Positions 15,949 to 24,405 of a DNA stretch of 36,403 nucleotides are shown piece by piece. The DNA is taken from positions 1 through 36,403 of the forward strand of contig JASHPH010000197.1 of assembly GCA_030038255.1 (NCBI GenBank). The letters are read 5' to 3'. The stretch comes from Candidatus Sulfotelmatobacter sp. Its GTDB lineage: Bacteria; Acidobacteriota; Terriglobia; Terriglobales; Acidobacteriaceae. How positions within the stretch are numbered: position 1 is the first letter of the stretch; every line of letters starts with the position of its first letter. Both the position numbers and the translations under genes were made by a program. The notes beneath the pieces were generated by a model, which ran no database searches, was not told the origin of the DNA, and saw nothing but the letters and a program-made list of their open reading frames with translations.

Positions 15949-16392
15949 GTGTCACGATCTGCACTGGTTCTTCCCGCACTCATTCTCCTAGCCATCGCGC
16001 TACCCGCGCAGCAAACCTCAACTCCCAAGACTTCCAGTTACTCCGCCATTCCGGTCGACGCCGCCAAGGCGCAGAATCCGGTGAAGAGCTCGCCCGAATC
16101 CCTTGCACGCGCCAAGAAATGGTGGAACCTCGATTGCGCCATGTGTCACGGCGCCGAGGGGAACGGTAAAGGCGAGACTGCCCGCGACATGAAACTCACC
16201 ATCGCGGATTTCACTGATCCCGCCACTCTCAAAGACCATACCGACGGCGAGCTTTACTACGTCATCAAGAACGGTCACCAGGACATGCCGCCCGAGGGCG
16301 AGCGGGTCACCACCCAAGAAGGATGGGATCTGGTCAACTACGTCCGCTCCCTCGCGAAGAAGAAGCCCGAGGCCGATCAGAAACCTCAGTAG
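15949..16392 (+). CDS. Exported monohaem cytochrome c
   Basis: A 147-residue exported class I-like cytochrome c. It has a signal peptide (MSRSALVLPALILLAIALPA), a haem-binding CAMCH (Cys63, Cys66, His67) followed by GAEGNGKG, and a probable distal Met113 in QDMPPEG. The C-terminal helix contains GWDLVNYVRSLAKK. Its C-terminus is Lys/Pro-rich. It acts in the periplasm as an electron carrier; the partner is not evident from the neighbours. The GTG start at 15949 is supported by AGGAGG at 15938-15943. Confidence 0.92.
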   Translation: MSRSALVLPALILLAIALPAQQTSTPKTSSYSAIPVDAAKAQNPVKSSPESLARAKKWWNLDCAMCHGAEGNGKGETARDMKLTIADFTDPATLKDHTDGELYYVIKNGHQDMPPEGERVTTQEGWDLVNYVRSLAKKKPEADQKPQ

Positions 16393-16503
16393 AGCGCAGT
16401 TGTCGAGGATAAGAGCGGGTTTCTAGGTAAGCGAAGATTGAGTTTCGCAAGCGCGACGTTCCATCCCAGTCGAAGCATCCCCACCCTAGGTGAGTTTGGC
16501 CCT

Positions 16504-16848
16504 TTACCCTGCCCGGCGATACTTCGCGCCATCATCCGCGGCTGAATTCTCCTCGCCGGACCCTAGCAGTCCGACCACGCCGCGCAGATTCTCCCACGCC
16601 GCCTGATTGAGCGTCGGCTCAGCGCTCACCAAGTCGCGGATCATGTCCCACGCGGCCATGTTGAGCGCACCTTCTGGCGCCAGACCCATGGCCAGCGACA
16701 CGGCGCATTGCGGGCAAAAACAAATTCTCTGCGCCGCTGATTTCTGCCGCGGCTTGACTCCGACCGTCTGGGCAAACATATACACGGCCACCGACTTGTG
16801 CCCGACCTCAATCTCGCGCCTGCAGCGCAGGCAAAACATGGATTGCAC
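16504..16848 (-). CDS. Small Cys-rich protein, unknown
   Basis: A 114-residue soluble protein with CLRC (Cys6, Cys9) and CFCPQC (Cys43, 45, 48), spaced as in a treble-clef or zinc-ribbon-like metal site. The C-terminal half is acidic and helical, with two similar phrases (MAAWDMIRDLV and QAAWENLRGVV) that suggest an internal duplication. The start is uncertain: GTG at 16848 has AGGA about 12 bases upstream; ATG at 16839 has none. No family recognised; function unknown. Confidence 0.68.
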   Translation of the reverse strand: MQSMFCLRCRREIEVGHKSVAVYMFAQTVGVKPRQKSAAQRICFCPQCAVSLAMGLAPEGALNMAAWDMIRDLVSAEPTLNQAAWENLRGVVGLLGSGEENSAADDGAKYRRAG

Positions 16849-17017
16849 GCGTTTTTCGTCCTCGCCTTCGAAGTGGGAACAGCTATTCGTTCACTTTGAG
16901 CTATCAGTGTGCCCAGCCGCAAGTAAGAAGGAAGATTCCCCAATTTGTGAGAATCGTTCTGAGGAGTGGCGGGCCATCAGCGTGGCGATTTACCCGCAAA
17001 GCAGCAAGATGGGGAAG

Positions 17018-17038
17018 CCCGGCACGGGCAGTGCCGGG
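17018..17038. repeat. GC-rich palindrome
   Basis: CCCGGCAC / GTGCCGGG, 8-bp arms with a 5-base loop. It lies in the 250-bp stretch between two leftward genes (16849-17099), where no gene was found. It resembles the GGCACGGC palindromes seen elsewhere. Confidence 0.6.
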
Positions 17039-17099
17039 ATAGCTTAGGAACGGAGAATAACTCCCGCGAGGGGCGGCACCGAGCTTTTTGCGGCATCAC

Positions 17100-18107
17100 T
17101 CACTTTCGCACTGCCAACGCCATCCCGTCAGGGCCCTTGCCGGTCTCGATGGTCGCAATCACCGCGAAGCTCTTGAGATCGATCACGGACACGTGGCCGT
17201 CTCTGCTTTCGGCAACGTAGGCGCGTGAACCATCGGGCGCAATCAGGATTCCCGCTGCACCGGTTCCCGGCGCGAGCCGCTTGATCTCCTTGCGCGCAGC
17301 GACATCCACGATCACCAGTTCTCCGGTGCCCAGGTCGGAGATGAGCGCCAGCCTCCCATCCGGCGTGAACTTCAGCCGGTTTGAGCGTTTGGTGTGAATG
17401 TCGAGGGTTTGCCTGACTTTCTTGCTCGCGATGTCGACGATCGAAATCGTCCCATCGTGCGAATTCGCCGCCCACAACTCTTTTCCATCCGGCGACACAT
17501 CGAAGCCCTCGGGCCCCTTGCCGACCGTAACGTAGCTCTCCATCCACCCGGAAGTATCGCCGCTCTTGTCGCGCTCGAGAATGCCAATATCATCCGAATT
17601 CACATTCGAGGTGAAAATCCGATCCTTGCCGACCACGAGCATGTGCGTGCGGTTCTGCCCGATGCCCAGCACCCAATCGATCTTCTGGCTCACGGGGTCA
17701 TAGCGCGCGATCACCTTGCTTCCTTCCGCGGTGAAATAGACCTTGCCATCCACCAGTTCAAGCCCGTGCGGCGCGAGCAACGCACCCAGTTCCACCGAAG
17801 CCAGCCGCTTCTGACCGACCAGGTCGACGACAGACAAAGTGTGCCCGAGATTCTGCCCGAACGCCCCATAGTTCGAGATGTAGGCAAACTTTCCGTCGTC
17901 CGAAACCACAACCTCGTGCGGATCGTCGCCCGCATCCACCCGTGCGACGACTTTAAAACTGACAGGATCGACAATCGCGAGCTTCTTGTCGTCTTTCTCG
18001 AGCACCAGCAGCGCAGGTGACGGCGTTTGCGCGGCCGCTGCAACAATAGTCAGAGAAAAAGCCAGCCCCCCGACCAACGCGAAGACTCCAGCACATATTT
18101 TTGTCAT
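17100..18107 (-). CDS. Exported YVTN-type beta-propeller protein
   Basis: A 335-residue exported protein. It starts MTKICAGVFALVGGLAFSLT, a signal peptide ending at AAAQ. The rest is a seven-bladed propeller of about 40-residue repeats with the pattern of YVTN proteins: VVVSDDGKFAYISNYG, GFDVSPDGKELWAANS, LKFTPDGRLALISD, ILIAPDGSRAYVAES, each followed by a SVVDL or SIVDI strand. Such proteins are periplasmic or surface-bound; no catalytic motif is visible. The start at 18107 is taken because the signal peptide begins there; the 45 codons upstream run into a dispersed repeat. Confidence 0.88.
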   Translation of the reverse strand: MTKICAGVFALVGGLAFSLTIVAAAAQTPSPALLVLEKDDKKLAIVDPVSFKVVARVDAGDDPHEVVVSDDGKFAYISNYGAFGQNLGHTLSVVDLVGQKRLASVELGALLAPHGLELVDGKVYFTAEGSKVIARYDPVSQKIDWVLGIGQNRTHMLVVGKDRIFTSNVNSDDIGILERDKSGDTSGWMESYVTVGKGPEGFDVSPDGKELWAANSHDGTISIVDIASKKVRQTLDIHTKRSNRLKFTPDGRLALISDLGTGELVIVDVAARKEIKRLAPGTGAAGILIAPDGSRAYVAESRDGHVSVIDLKSFAVIATIETGKGPDGMALAVRK

Positions 18108-18155
18108 CGACTTGCCCTTGGAGTGAAATTGGATGAATCGTAGTTTTGAAGATTT

Positions 18156-18214
18156 GTCATGCTGAGCGAGACTGCGCTTCGCGATGGCGAAGTTCAATCG
18201 CAGTCGAAGTATCC
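18156..18214 (+). repeat. Dispersed intergenic repeat, family A
   Basis: GTCATGCTGAGCGAG at the left and CAGTCGAAGTATCCC at the right, a one-base variant of the family consensus at the fifth base. It lies upstream of the leftward propeller gene. Confidence 0.7.
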
Positions 18215-18248
18215 CTACCCTTGCGCGAGCGCGGTCGCGCAAGGGTAG
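18215..18248. repeat. Perfect 14-bp hairpin joined to the family A repeat
   Basis: CTACCCTTGCGCGA / TCGCGCAAGGGTAG (18215-18228 and 18235-18248) with a 6-base loop GCGCGG. It directly follows the family A copy. No T-tract follows on either strand, so it is not called a terminator. Confidence 0.75.
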
Positions 18249-18400
18249 AAGAGCGTCATTCTTCCCGCCATAATATACCCGCCAGGGGCGGTTGACCCCG
18301 TGCCTGCCTACAAGGCAAAATCTCTGCGCCTGTGCGGGACCACTTCTCGCGCAGCGTTGGGGAGAGAAATGGGCCTTGTTGCTTCCTTCTGAGGGTTCGC

Positions 18401-20611
18401 ATGAGATTCCGCCGGTTGTTTCTTGCTCTTGTCGCTATCGTCGTTGTTACACTGGCCTCATCCGTCGCCGGCCAAGACGCCTCGCATCCCGCGAGCGCGC
18501 AGAAGCGACCTATCACCGAGAAAGACCTGTTCGACTTCATCTGGGTCACGAATCCCCAGGTCTCGCCCGATGGCGCTCGCGTCGCTTTCACTCGTGTGAA
18601 TGTCGACGAGAAGAAGACTGGCTACGAGACTTCGATCTGGGTCGCCGCCACCGACGGCAAGCAGCCCCCCATCCGCCTCACCAACGGCAAGCATGACGCG
18701 TCCCCGCGCTGGTCGCCCGACGGCAGCCATATCGTCTTTGTGCGCGGCGGCGACAAAGATGAATCCGGCAAACCTAAGCCCAGTCAGCTTGCCTTGCTCT
18801 CGCTGTCAGGCGGCGAAGCGCGGATCATCACCGACCTGCCCAAGGGTGCGGCAGGCCCAGTCTGGTCGCCGGACGGCAAGCGCATCGCTTTCTCCACCGA
18901 CACCACGCAGGAAGACATCGACAAGGCCAAGAAGAAGGGCAGCAAATCCGGTGATGCGAAAGGAACTGACGAGCACGAATCTGACGTTCACATCATCAGC
19001 CGCGCCGTCTACCGCTCGAACGACCAGGGCTACCTGGATTTCAAGCGCCATGACCACATCTGGCTGGTCGACGTTCCCTCCGCCTCCGACGACATGCCCA
19101 AGCCTGTGCAACTCACCACCGGCAACTACGACGAAGGGCAACTGGTCTGGAGCCACGACAGCTCACGCATCTACTTTTTGACGCGTCGCATTGACGAACC
19201 CTACTACGAACTGCCCAGCACCGATATCTATTCCGTGCCTGCGGCGGGCGGAACACCGGAAAAGCTCACCACCATTCCCATGGGCATCTACGGCCTGGTG
19301 CTCAGCCCGGACGGCAAGCAGTTCGCCTTCCACGGCTCGGTGACGGAGCCGGTGCGCTCCTATTCCCAACCTGATCTCTGGGTCATGGACGTCGCGCCCA
19401 ATGCGAAGCCGCAAAACCTGACCGCCAATTACGACTTCGACATGGGCAGTTCCGTCTTCGGCGACAATGCGCCCCCACGCGGCGGACGCAGCCGCTCGCT
19501 CTATTGGTCGCCCGATAGCCGCTGGCTCTACGATGTGGTCGAAATCCACGGCCGCACGCCCATCGTCCGCGTCGATTCCCGCACCGGCGAGGTTACCGAG
19601 CTCACCGGCGGCGACCAGGCCGTGCTCGACTACAACGTCAACGCCAGCGCCAACTCCATCGTCGCCATGATCTCCACGCCAGTCATGATCGGCGATCTTT
19701 TCTCGGTCTCCAGCGACGGCGCCGAAACCCGCCTCACTGACTTCAACCAGAAACTCTGGTCGCAGTTGAACATCACGATGCCCGAGGAAATCAATTACAA
19801 GAGCTTCGACGGCAAGAACATCCAGGGATGGATTCAGAAGCCGCCCGACTTCGATCCGAAAAAGCAGTACCCGCTCATCCTCGACATTCACGGTGGCCCG
19901 CACGCCGCCTACGGCTGGGTCTTCGACCACGAATTTCAATCGATGGCCGCCAAAGGCTACGTTGTTTTCTATCCCAATCCGCGCGGGTCTACCAGTTATG
20001 GACAAGACTTCGCCAACATCATTCAGTACCATTATCCCGGCGACGACTACAAAGACCTGATGGCCGGCGTGGATGAAATTCTCAAGCGCGGCTATGTCGA
20101 TCCGAAGAAACTCGGCGTAACCGGCGGTTCGGGCGGCGGCGTTCTGACCAACTGGACCATCACTCACACCGACCGCTTCGCCGCCGCCGTTTCGCAGCGC
20201 GACATTTCCAACTGGGCTTCATGGTGGTACACCGCCGACTTCACTCTGTTCCAGCCGAACTGGTTCAAAGCCCCGCCGTTCGAAGATCCCGAAGACTACA
20301 AGAATCGCTCCGCCATCACCTTCGTGAAAAACATCCACACACCGGTGCTCTTTGTCCTCGGCGAAGCCGACTATCGCACGCCACAAGACTCCGGCGGTGA
20401 GCAGCTCTTCCGCGCGCTCAAATACATGCACCGCCCCACCGCCATGGTCGTCTTCCCGCGCGAAACACACGAACTCTCGCGCTCCGGCGAGCCCTGGCAT
20501 CGCATCGAGCGGCTCGATCACATTGTCGGCTGGTTCGATAAATGGCTGATGGGTGTCCGCCACCCCGAATACGACGTCAGCCCCTCTGAGTCAGCAAGCA
20601 AGTCTTCCCCG
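18401..20611 (+). CDS. Exported S9-family peptidase (prolyl oligopeptidase/acylaminoacyl peptidase-like)
   Basis: An exported serine peptidase of about 736 residues; the frame closes at 20612-20614. It has a signal peptide (MRFRRLFLALVAIVVVTLAS), then an N-terminal beta-propeller with WSPDG- and SPDGK-type repeats (PRWSPDGSHIVFV, PVWSPDGKRIAFS, LVLSPDGKQFAF). The C-terminal alpha/beta-hydrolase domain carries the oxyanion-side HGGPHAAYG, the nucleophile Ser577 in GGSGGG, Asp657 in GEADYRTP and His690 in ETHELSRSG. It cleaves short peptides, probably in the periplasm. The start at 18401 has GAGG at 18391-18394 and begins the signal peptide. It converges on the kimA-like gene. Confidence 0.95.
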
Positions 20612-20618
20612 TAGCGGC

Positions 20619-20657
20619 TGCCCCATTTCCGCCGCGCTCGTTGCGGCAGAAGTGGGG
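20619..20657. repeat. CCCCAT...TGGGG palindromic element, copy 1
   Basis: CCCCATTTCCGCCGC (20621-20635) pairs with GCGGCAGAAGTGGGG (20643-20657), with few mismatches and a short loop. It lies between the convergent S9 peptidase and kimA-like genes, followed by ATTTTCTC, so it may also terminate transcription. A near-identical copy is on the other side of the kimA-like gene. Confidence 0.75.
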
Positions 20658-20665
20658 ATTTTCTC

Positions 20666-22534
20666 TCATGCCTTCAAGTGATACGGAATCGACGCCACCG
20701 TAATCCTCTGATTTCCGTTAAAAAGGAGCAGCGCTCGAATCGCCTCCGGCCGGTTGTTGTGCAACAAGTAGTGATACCAGTGGCTCTCCACCAGCTCCGG
20801 TATCAGCATCGTGATCGTGCGCTCCGGCTGCGCCGTCTGCTGCTGAATCGCATAATCAACGATGGGCTTCACAATAAAACGGTACGGCGAAGTGAGCACG
20901 ACCAGTCTCGGCGGAGGCAGTCCAGCCGCTTGCGCCGGCTGCTCCACCACGTTGCTCCACTGCCGCTGCAGTTCATCCGTCTTCTCCCCGCAGGCCACGT
21001 GCAGCACATGAATTTCCTTCGACAGCGTCCACGCAAAGCGCAACGCCTGTTCCGCCACCAGACTCCAACGATCAATCGGCACCAGCACCACCGGCTCAGA
21101 AAGATTTCCGGTGTGAACCGGCGTGGCCACGCGAATTTCCTGCGCTACCCGCGCGTAATGGCTCTGCACCGAGCGCATCATCCAGATGAGCGCCGGAATC
21201 AGTAGCACCGTGATCCACGCTCCATCCACAAACTTTGCCACCAGAACGACGGCCGTCGTAATCCCGGTCGCCAACGCGCCGAGTCCGTTCAGCACCATGC
21301 TGTGCCGCGCTCCCGGTCCCCCATGCCGCTTCCAGTGCACCACCATGCCCGCCTGCGAGAGCGTGAACGCCAGGAACGCGCCCACCGCATAAAGAGGAAT
21401 CAACCGGTCGGTAATCCCACCAAAAATAATCAGCAGCAGTCCCGTCAGCGCCGCCAGCGCATAGATTCCCTGCGCATACACCAGCCGCCGGCCGCGAATC
21501 ACAAACGCGTGCGGCAGATATCCGTTCTGCGCGATCGCCCGCGCCAGCCGCGGAAAATCCGCAAAGGCCGTGTTCGCCGAGAGCGACAACACAATCAGGA
21601 TCGACACAATGCTGACCCAGTAGAACGCCCCGCGCCCCGTCACTGCCGCCAGCAACATCGAAAGCACGCTCTGATAGCCCGGCACTCCCGGATCCGTCGC
21701 AGCAATCCCGTACGCCGGCACGAGGAACGCAATGCCGAGCAGCATCACCATCAGAATTCCGATGATGATCGTCAGCGTCAGCTTCGCAGTCTTGTCCGTC
21801 TGCTCGCGAAACGCCATGACGCCGTTGCTCACTGCCTCAACGCCCGTCATCGCCGTGCAGCCGCTCGAAAACGTCCGCAACAAAAGCCACGCGCCCACCG
21901 TCCCCGTAACCGCGGTCAACTTCGGCGGCATCACCACCGGCACAGGATGCCCGCCCGCCGCGAATGTCTTCACCAGCCCGATCGCGATCAGGCCGAGCAG
22001 GCAAAAGATGAAAATGTAAGTCGGCAACAGAAACACTCCACCCGTCTCCTGCACGCCGCGCAGGTTCACCACAGTGATCACGAACAAAATCGCGAGACAT
22101 AGCCAGAGCGTCCTGCTCTCCAGCGACGGCACCGCCGAAACCAGCGCGCCCACGCCCGCCGAGATGCCAACGGCTGCCGTGAGCACGTAGTCAATCATCA
22201 GCGCCGCCGCAGCCAGCAACCCAGCGCTCTCGCCCAGGTTCTCGCTCGCCACGGTGTACGAGCCGCCGCCCAGCGGATACGCCGAGATCGTCTGCCGATA
22301 CGAGAAGTACACAATGCCCAGCAGAATCACGATCCCGATTGTGATCGGCCACACGTACGCCGCACCCGCCATGCCCAGCGGAATCAGCAGCGTCAGCGCA
22401 GCTTCGGGACCGTACGCCGCCGAGCTCAGTGCATCGAGGCCAAAGATCGGAATGCCCTTTAACGGGCCAATGCGCTCCGCCTTCTCTTCTTCGGTGGCCA
22501 GCGGCCGCCCGAACAGCGTGTCCACAATATTCAC
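20666..22534 (-). CDS. kimA: KimA-like APC-superfamily potassium importer
   Basis: A 622-residue inner-membrane transporter. The N-terminal ~450 residues hold about 12 membrane spans, with LDALSSAAYGPE (33-44), YRQTISAYPLGGGSY, NLGE, and LRTFSSGCTAMTGVEAVSNG in order. After residue ~455 comes a cytoplasmic USP-like domain (VVLVPIDRWSLVAEQAL, HVLHVACGE) ending ASIPYHLKA. This order and wording match B. subtilis KimA (YdaO), a high-affinity proton-coupled K+ importer, better than other APC permeases. KimA is controlled by c-di-AMP in Firmicutes; no such riboswitch is visible here in the short upstream region. The ATG at 22534 matches the family start. Potassium as substrate is inferred by homology. 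Confidence 0.85.
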   Translation of the reverse strand: MNIVDTLFGRPLATEEEKAERIGPLKGIPIFGLDALSSAAYGPEAALTLLIPLGMAGAAYVWPITIGIVILLGIVYFSYRQTISAYPLGGGSYTVASENLGESAGLLAAAALMIDYVLTAAVGISAGVGALVSAVPSLESRTLWLCLAILFVITVVNLRGVQETGGVFLLPTYIFIFCLLGLIAIGLVKTFAAGGHPVPVVMPPKLTAVTGTVGAWLLLRTFSSGCTAMTGVEAVSNGVMAFREQTDKTAKLTLTIIIGILMVMLLGIAFLVPAYGIAATDPGVPGYQSVLSMLLAAVTGRGAFYWVSIVSILIVLSLSANTAFADFPRLARAIAQNGYLPHAFVIRGRRLVYAQGIYALAALTGLLLIIFGGITDRLIPLYAVGAFLAFTLSQAGMVVHWKRHGGPGARHSMVLNGLGALATGITTAVVLVAKFVDGAWITVLLIPALIWMMRSVQSHYARVAQEIRVATPVHTGNLSEPVVLVPIDRWSLVAEQALRFAWTLSKEIHVLHVACGEKTDELQRQWSNVVEQPAQAAGLPPPRLVVLTSPYRFIVKPIVDYAIQQQTAQPERTITMLIPELVESHWYHYLLHNNRPEAIRALLLFNGNQRITVASIPYHLKA

Positions 22535-22591
22535 GTGGCTGTCCCCTGGGTAGAGTGCCAGCCATCATACCTGCTCAGTCACACTTGCGGT

Positions 22592-22630
22592 TGCCCCATT
22601 TCTGCCGCGCTGTTTGCGGAAGAAGTGGGG
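22592..22630. repeat. CCCCAT...TGGGG palindromic element, copy 2
   Basis: CCCCATTTCTGCCGC ... GCGGAAGAAGTGGGG, differing from copy 1 at only a few bases and in the loop. It lies in the divergent region of the kimA-like and rhodanese genes. Confidence 0.75.
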
Positions 22631-22681
22631 TTCGTCTCTCCCCCGTTGCCCCGCATCCATCGAACCGGAGACAATGGAACC

Positions 22682-23149
22682 ATGACTTGTCGCAGAACCG
22701 CCGCCCTCGCTCTTCTTCTCGCCGCCGCGATCACGATCGCTCCCTCAGTCTTTGCCTACCAAGCCAGCACGATCCCCACTTCGCACCTCATCAACCCAGA
22801 CGAACTCGCGAAGCTTCTCGCATCCCCCAAAGCCGAAAAACCGCTGCTGATTCACGTCGGCTTTCACGTGCTCTACCTGCAGGGACACATCCCTGGCTCG
22901 GAGTACATCGGCCCCGCCTCTGACGCGAACGCCCTCGAAAAGCTGCGCGCCCGCGTGCAGTCGCTCGCGCGCAACAAATTCATCGTGATCTATTGCGGCT
23001 GCTGTCCCTGGGATCACTGCCCCAACCTCAAGCCCGCCGACGATGCTCTGCGCGCCCTGGGTTTCACCAACGTCAAAGCCCTCTACATCCCCAACAACAT
23101 CGCCACCGACTGGCGCGAGAAAGGCTACCCTACGGCCAAGGGAGAATGA
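22682..23149 (+). CDS. Exported rhodanese-like protein with Cys-rich active loop
   Basis: A 155-residue exported protein. It has a signal peptide (MTCRRTAALALLLAAAITIA, cleavage probably after VFA), then a single rhodanese domain: INPDELAKLL, LLIHVGF, HIPGSEYIGP, and the active-site strand IVIYCGCCPWDHCP with Cys105, Cys107, Cys108 and Cys113. In rhodaneses the first Cys of this loop carries a persulfide; the dense Cys cluster suggests redox or sulfur-carrier chemistry instead of, or as well as, simple sulfur transfer. The ATG at 22682 lies shortly after GGAGACAATGGAACC. It is divergent from the kimA-like gene. Confidence 0.88.
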   Translation: MTCRRTAALALLLAAAITIAPSVFAYQASTIPTSHLINPDELAKLLASPKAEKPLLIHVGFHVLYLQGHIPGSEYIGPASDANALEKLRARVQSLARNKFIVIYCGCCPWDHCPNLKPADDALRALGFTNVKALYIPNNIATDWREKGYPTAKGE

Positions 23150-23181
23150 CGGACGCATCCCGTCTTCACCAGTTCCGAGGG

Positions 23182-23220
23182 TGCCCCATCCTAAACGTCG
23201 CGCTTTTTGCGACGTTTAGG
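23182..23220. repeat. CCCCAT-type palindromic element, copy 3
   Basis: TGCCCCAT followed by a perfect 12-bp stem CCTAAACGTCGC / GCGACGTTTAGG (23190-23201 and 23209-23220) with loop GCTTTTT. It shares its left end and the CGCGCT-TTT-GCG centre with copies 1 and 2 but has a different stem. It follows the rhodanese gene and may act as its terminator. Confidence 0.7.
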
Positions 23221-23279
23221 GCGGAAAGATTAGCCGCCACGTGTGATGCAGTCGCCGATGATCGGAGTATGATTCCTTC

Positions 23280-23558
23280 ATGGCGCTCGTGCAGGTGAAG
23301 CCGATTCCGTTAATCGTAGATGCGGACGGTCATCCGTTGATCGTGGAGGCAGGCGTTCAGCTGGAAACCCCGATCCTTGATCTCGCTGGGCCCCAGCATA
23401 TGGATGAGGGTGTATATGCCTGCAACGCGATGGTCCAGCCTTCCGAGCCCACGCTGATCTTTGACGCCCCCTGCCGCTTCGAACTCGCCTTTTCGGAGGC
23501 TGTGAAATCTCTGTTGGCCACGGGTCCAATCGAGCTCAAGTTACATTCGAAACTTTGA
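23280..23558 (+). CDS. Small hypothetical protein
   Basis: A 92-residue product, MALVQVKPIPLIVDADGHPL and onward, beta-rich in appearance, with a PCRFELAFSEAVKSLL segment near the end. No signal peptide, membrane span or known motif is visible. GGAG at 23265-23268 could serve the ATG at 23280. It may be translated together with the next frame, which starts 13 nt after its stop. Existence is plausible but unproven. Confidence 0.45.
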   Translation: MALVQVKPIPLIVDADGHPLIVEAGVQLETPILDLAGPQHMDEGVYACNAMVQPSEPTLIFDAPCRFELAFSEAVKSLLATGPIELKLHSKL

Positions 23559-23571
23559 CGCCCTCCTGGGT

Positions 23572-24147
23572 GTGACTACAGAAATGGGCGCGGTCGGCAC
23601 TTTGCTCGAGGCCAAGGCCGAGCTCGTGCGCGCCCGCGGCGTCATCGCCGAACAACTCGAAGTCATAGAGACGCCGCACCATGGTCTGGCGTTTGATGCC
23701 GGACTGCAATCTGCTCAGCTGTTGGGTTTCAATACGGCTGGTGCCATCTGCGCCTCGTACCGGGGCGCCGTCTCTCCAGCGCAAGTATTCATGGTCGAGC
23801 CGGAGCCCTGTTTCGGCTCTCCATTGTTACTTTCCGGCTCCGCATTTTCACCGTATTTGCAGTACGTCCTGGACGAATTCCAGGCTGCGTGGACAATTTG
23901 CACGGCGGTGCGAGGGGCGGTTCTGCGGGTGTGGGACCAGTGGCTTGCCCTTGCCGTCCACGCGATTCAGCAGACTGTTTCCGTCCTCTTCCATTTCATC
24001 GCCAACGTTGTGACGCTCTTCTGCAGCGTCTCCTGGCCGAAGCGTCGCTGGTTTCTCTTCCACGGCGCGCGGCCGCCGAAGAACCGGGTCCAGGCGGCTC
24101 TGGGCCTGTTTTTCGGGGCGTGTTCCGGGCCCATCTTCGCCTTCTAA
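23572..24147 (+). CDS. Hypothetical protein with hydrophobic C-terminal half (doubtful)
   Basis: A 191-codon frame beginning at GTG. The first ~60 residues (AKAELVRARGVIAEQLEVIE) look like a helical soluble segment; the second half is rich in Trp, Phe and Val with a possible membrane segment (TVSVLFHFIANVVTLFCSVS). No family recognised. Shorter frames also exist on the other strand, so the coding strand is not certain. It could be a decayed gene. Confidence 0.3.
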   Translation: MTTEMGAVGTLLEAKAELVRARGVIAEQLEVIETPHHGLAFDAGLQSAQLLGFNTAGAICASYRGAVSPAQVFMVEPEPCFGSPLLLSGSAFSPYLQYVLDEFQAAWTICTAVRGAVLRVWDQWLALAVHAIQQTVSVLFHFIANVVTLFCSVSWPKRRWFLFHGARPPKNRVQAALGLFFGACSGPIFAF

Positions 24148-24165
24148 GGGAAAACCTCAAACCCG

Positions 24166-24185
24166 CCTCCTAAATCAGAAGGAGG
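24166..24185 (+). promoter_or_regulatory. Hairpin masking the Shine-Dalgarno of the excisionase-like gene
   Basis: CCTCCT (24166-24171) and AGGAGG (24180-24185) are complementary, with an 8-base loop. The 3' arm is the Shine-Dalgarno of the gene starting at 24196. A role in limiting translation is inferred. Confidence 0.5.
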
Positions 24186-24195
24186 TTTACCAGCA

Positions 24196-24405
24196 ATGAA
24201 TATAGGTTGCGAAGGTGCGCCGGAGCGCGTTTTGCGCGTTCACATCGCCGCGCAAAAGTTGAGTTGTTCGAAACGAACGGTCATCCGCAGGATCCAGCGT
24301 GGCGAAATTCCCGCGACCCGCATCGGTCGGCGGGCGTGGGGAATTCGCGCCGGCGATCTGGACGGGAAAAAACGTGGCAGGGGAGGTGGTCGTGATGGAG
24401 ATTGA
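24196..24405 (+). CDS. Excisionase-like helix-turn-helix protein
   Basis: A 69-residue protein whose residues 13-55 (LRVHIAAQKLSCSKRTVIRR, then IQRGEIPATRIGRRAWGIRAGDL) match the winged HTH of excisionase/HTH_17 proteins: recognition helix SKRTVIRRIQRGEIPATR followed by the wing. The rest is a basic, glycine-rich tail. Such proteins are recombination directionality factors or small repressors. The ATG has AAGGAGG 11 bases upstream, partly masked by a hairpin. It lies directly upstream of groESL, with no integrase next to it. Confidence 0.72.
   Translation: MNIGCEGAPERVLRVHIAAQKLSCSKRTVIRRIQRGEIPATRIGRRAWGIRAGDLDGKKRGRGGGRDGD

Noticed and set aside
19163-20167. A 334-codon open frame antisense to the S9 peptidase
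   Set aside because: It lies wholly within a certain gene on the other strand and has no motif or start signal.
21302-22102. A 266-codon Arg/His/Gln-rich frame antisense to the kimA-like gene
   Set aside because: Composition is that of a shadow frame; the transporter on the other strand is unambiguous.
22535-22681. c-di-AMP (ydaO-type) riboswitch upstream of the kimA-like gene
   Set aside because: The region is too short and mostly taken by a CCCCAT palindrome; no conserved riboswitch core was seen.
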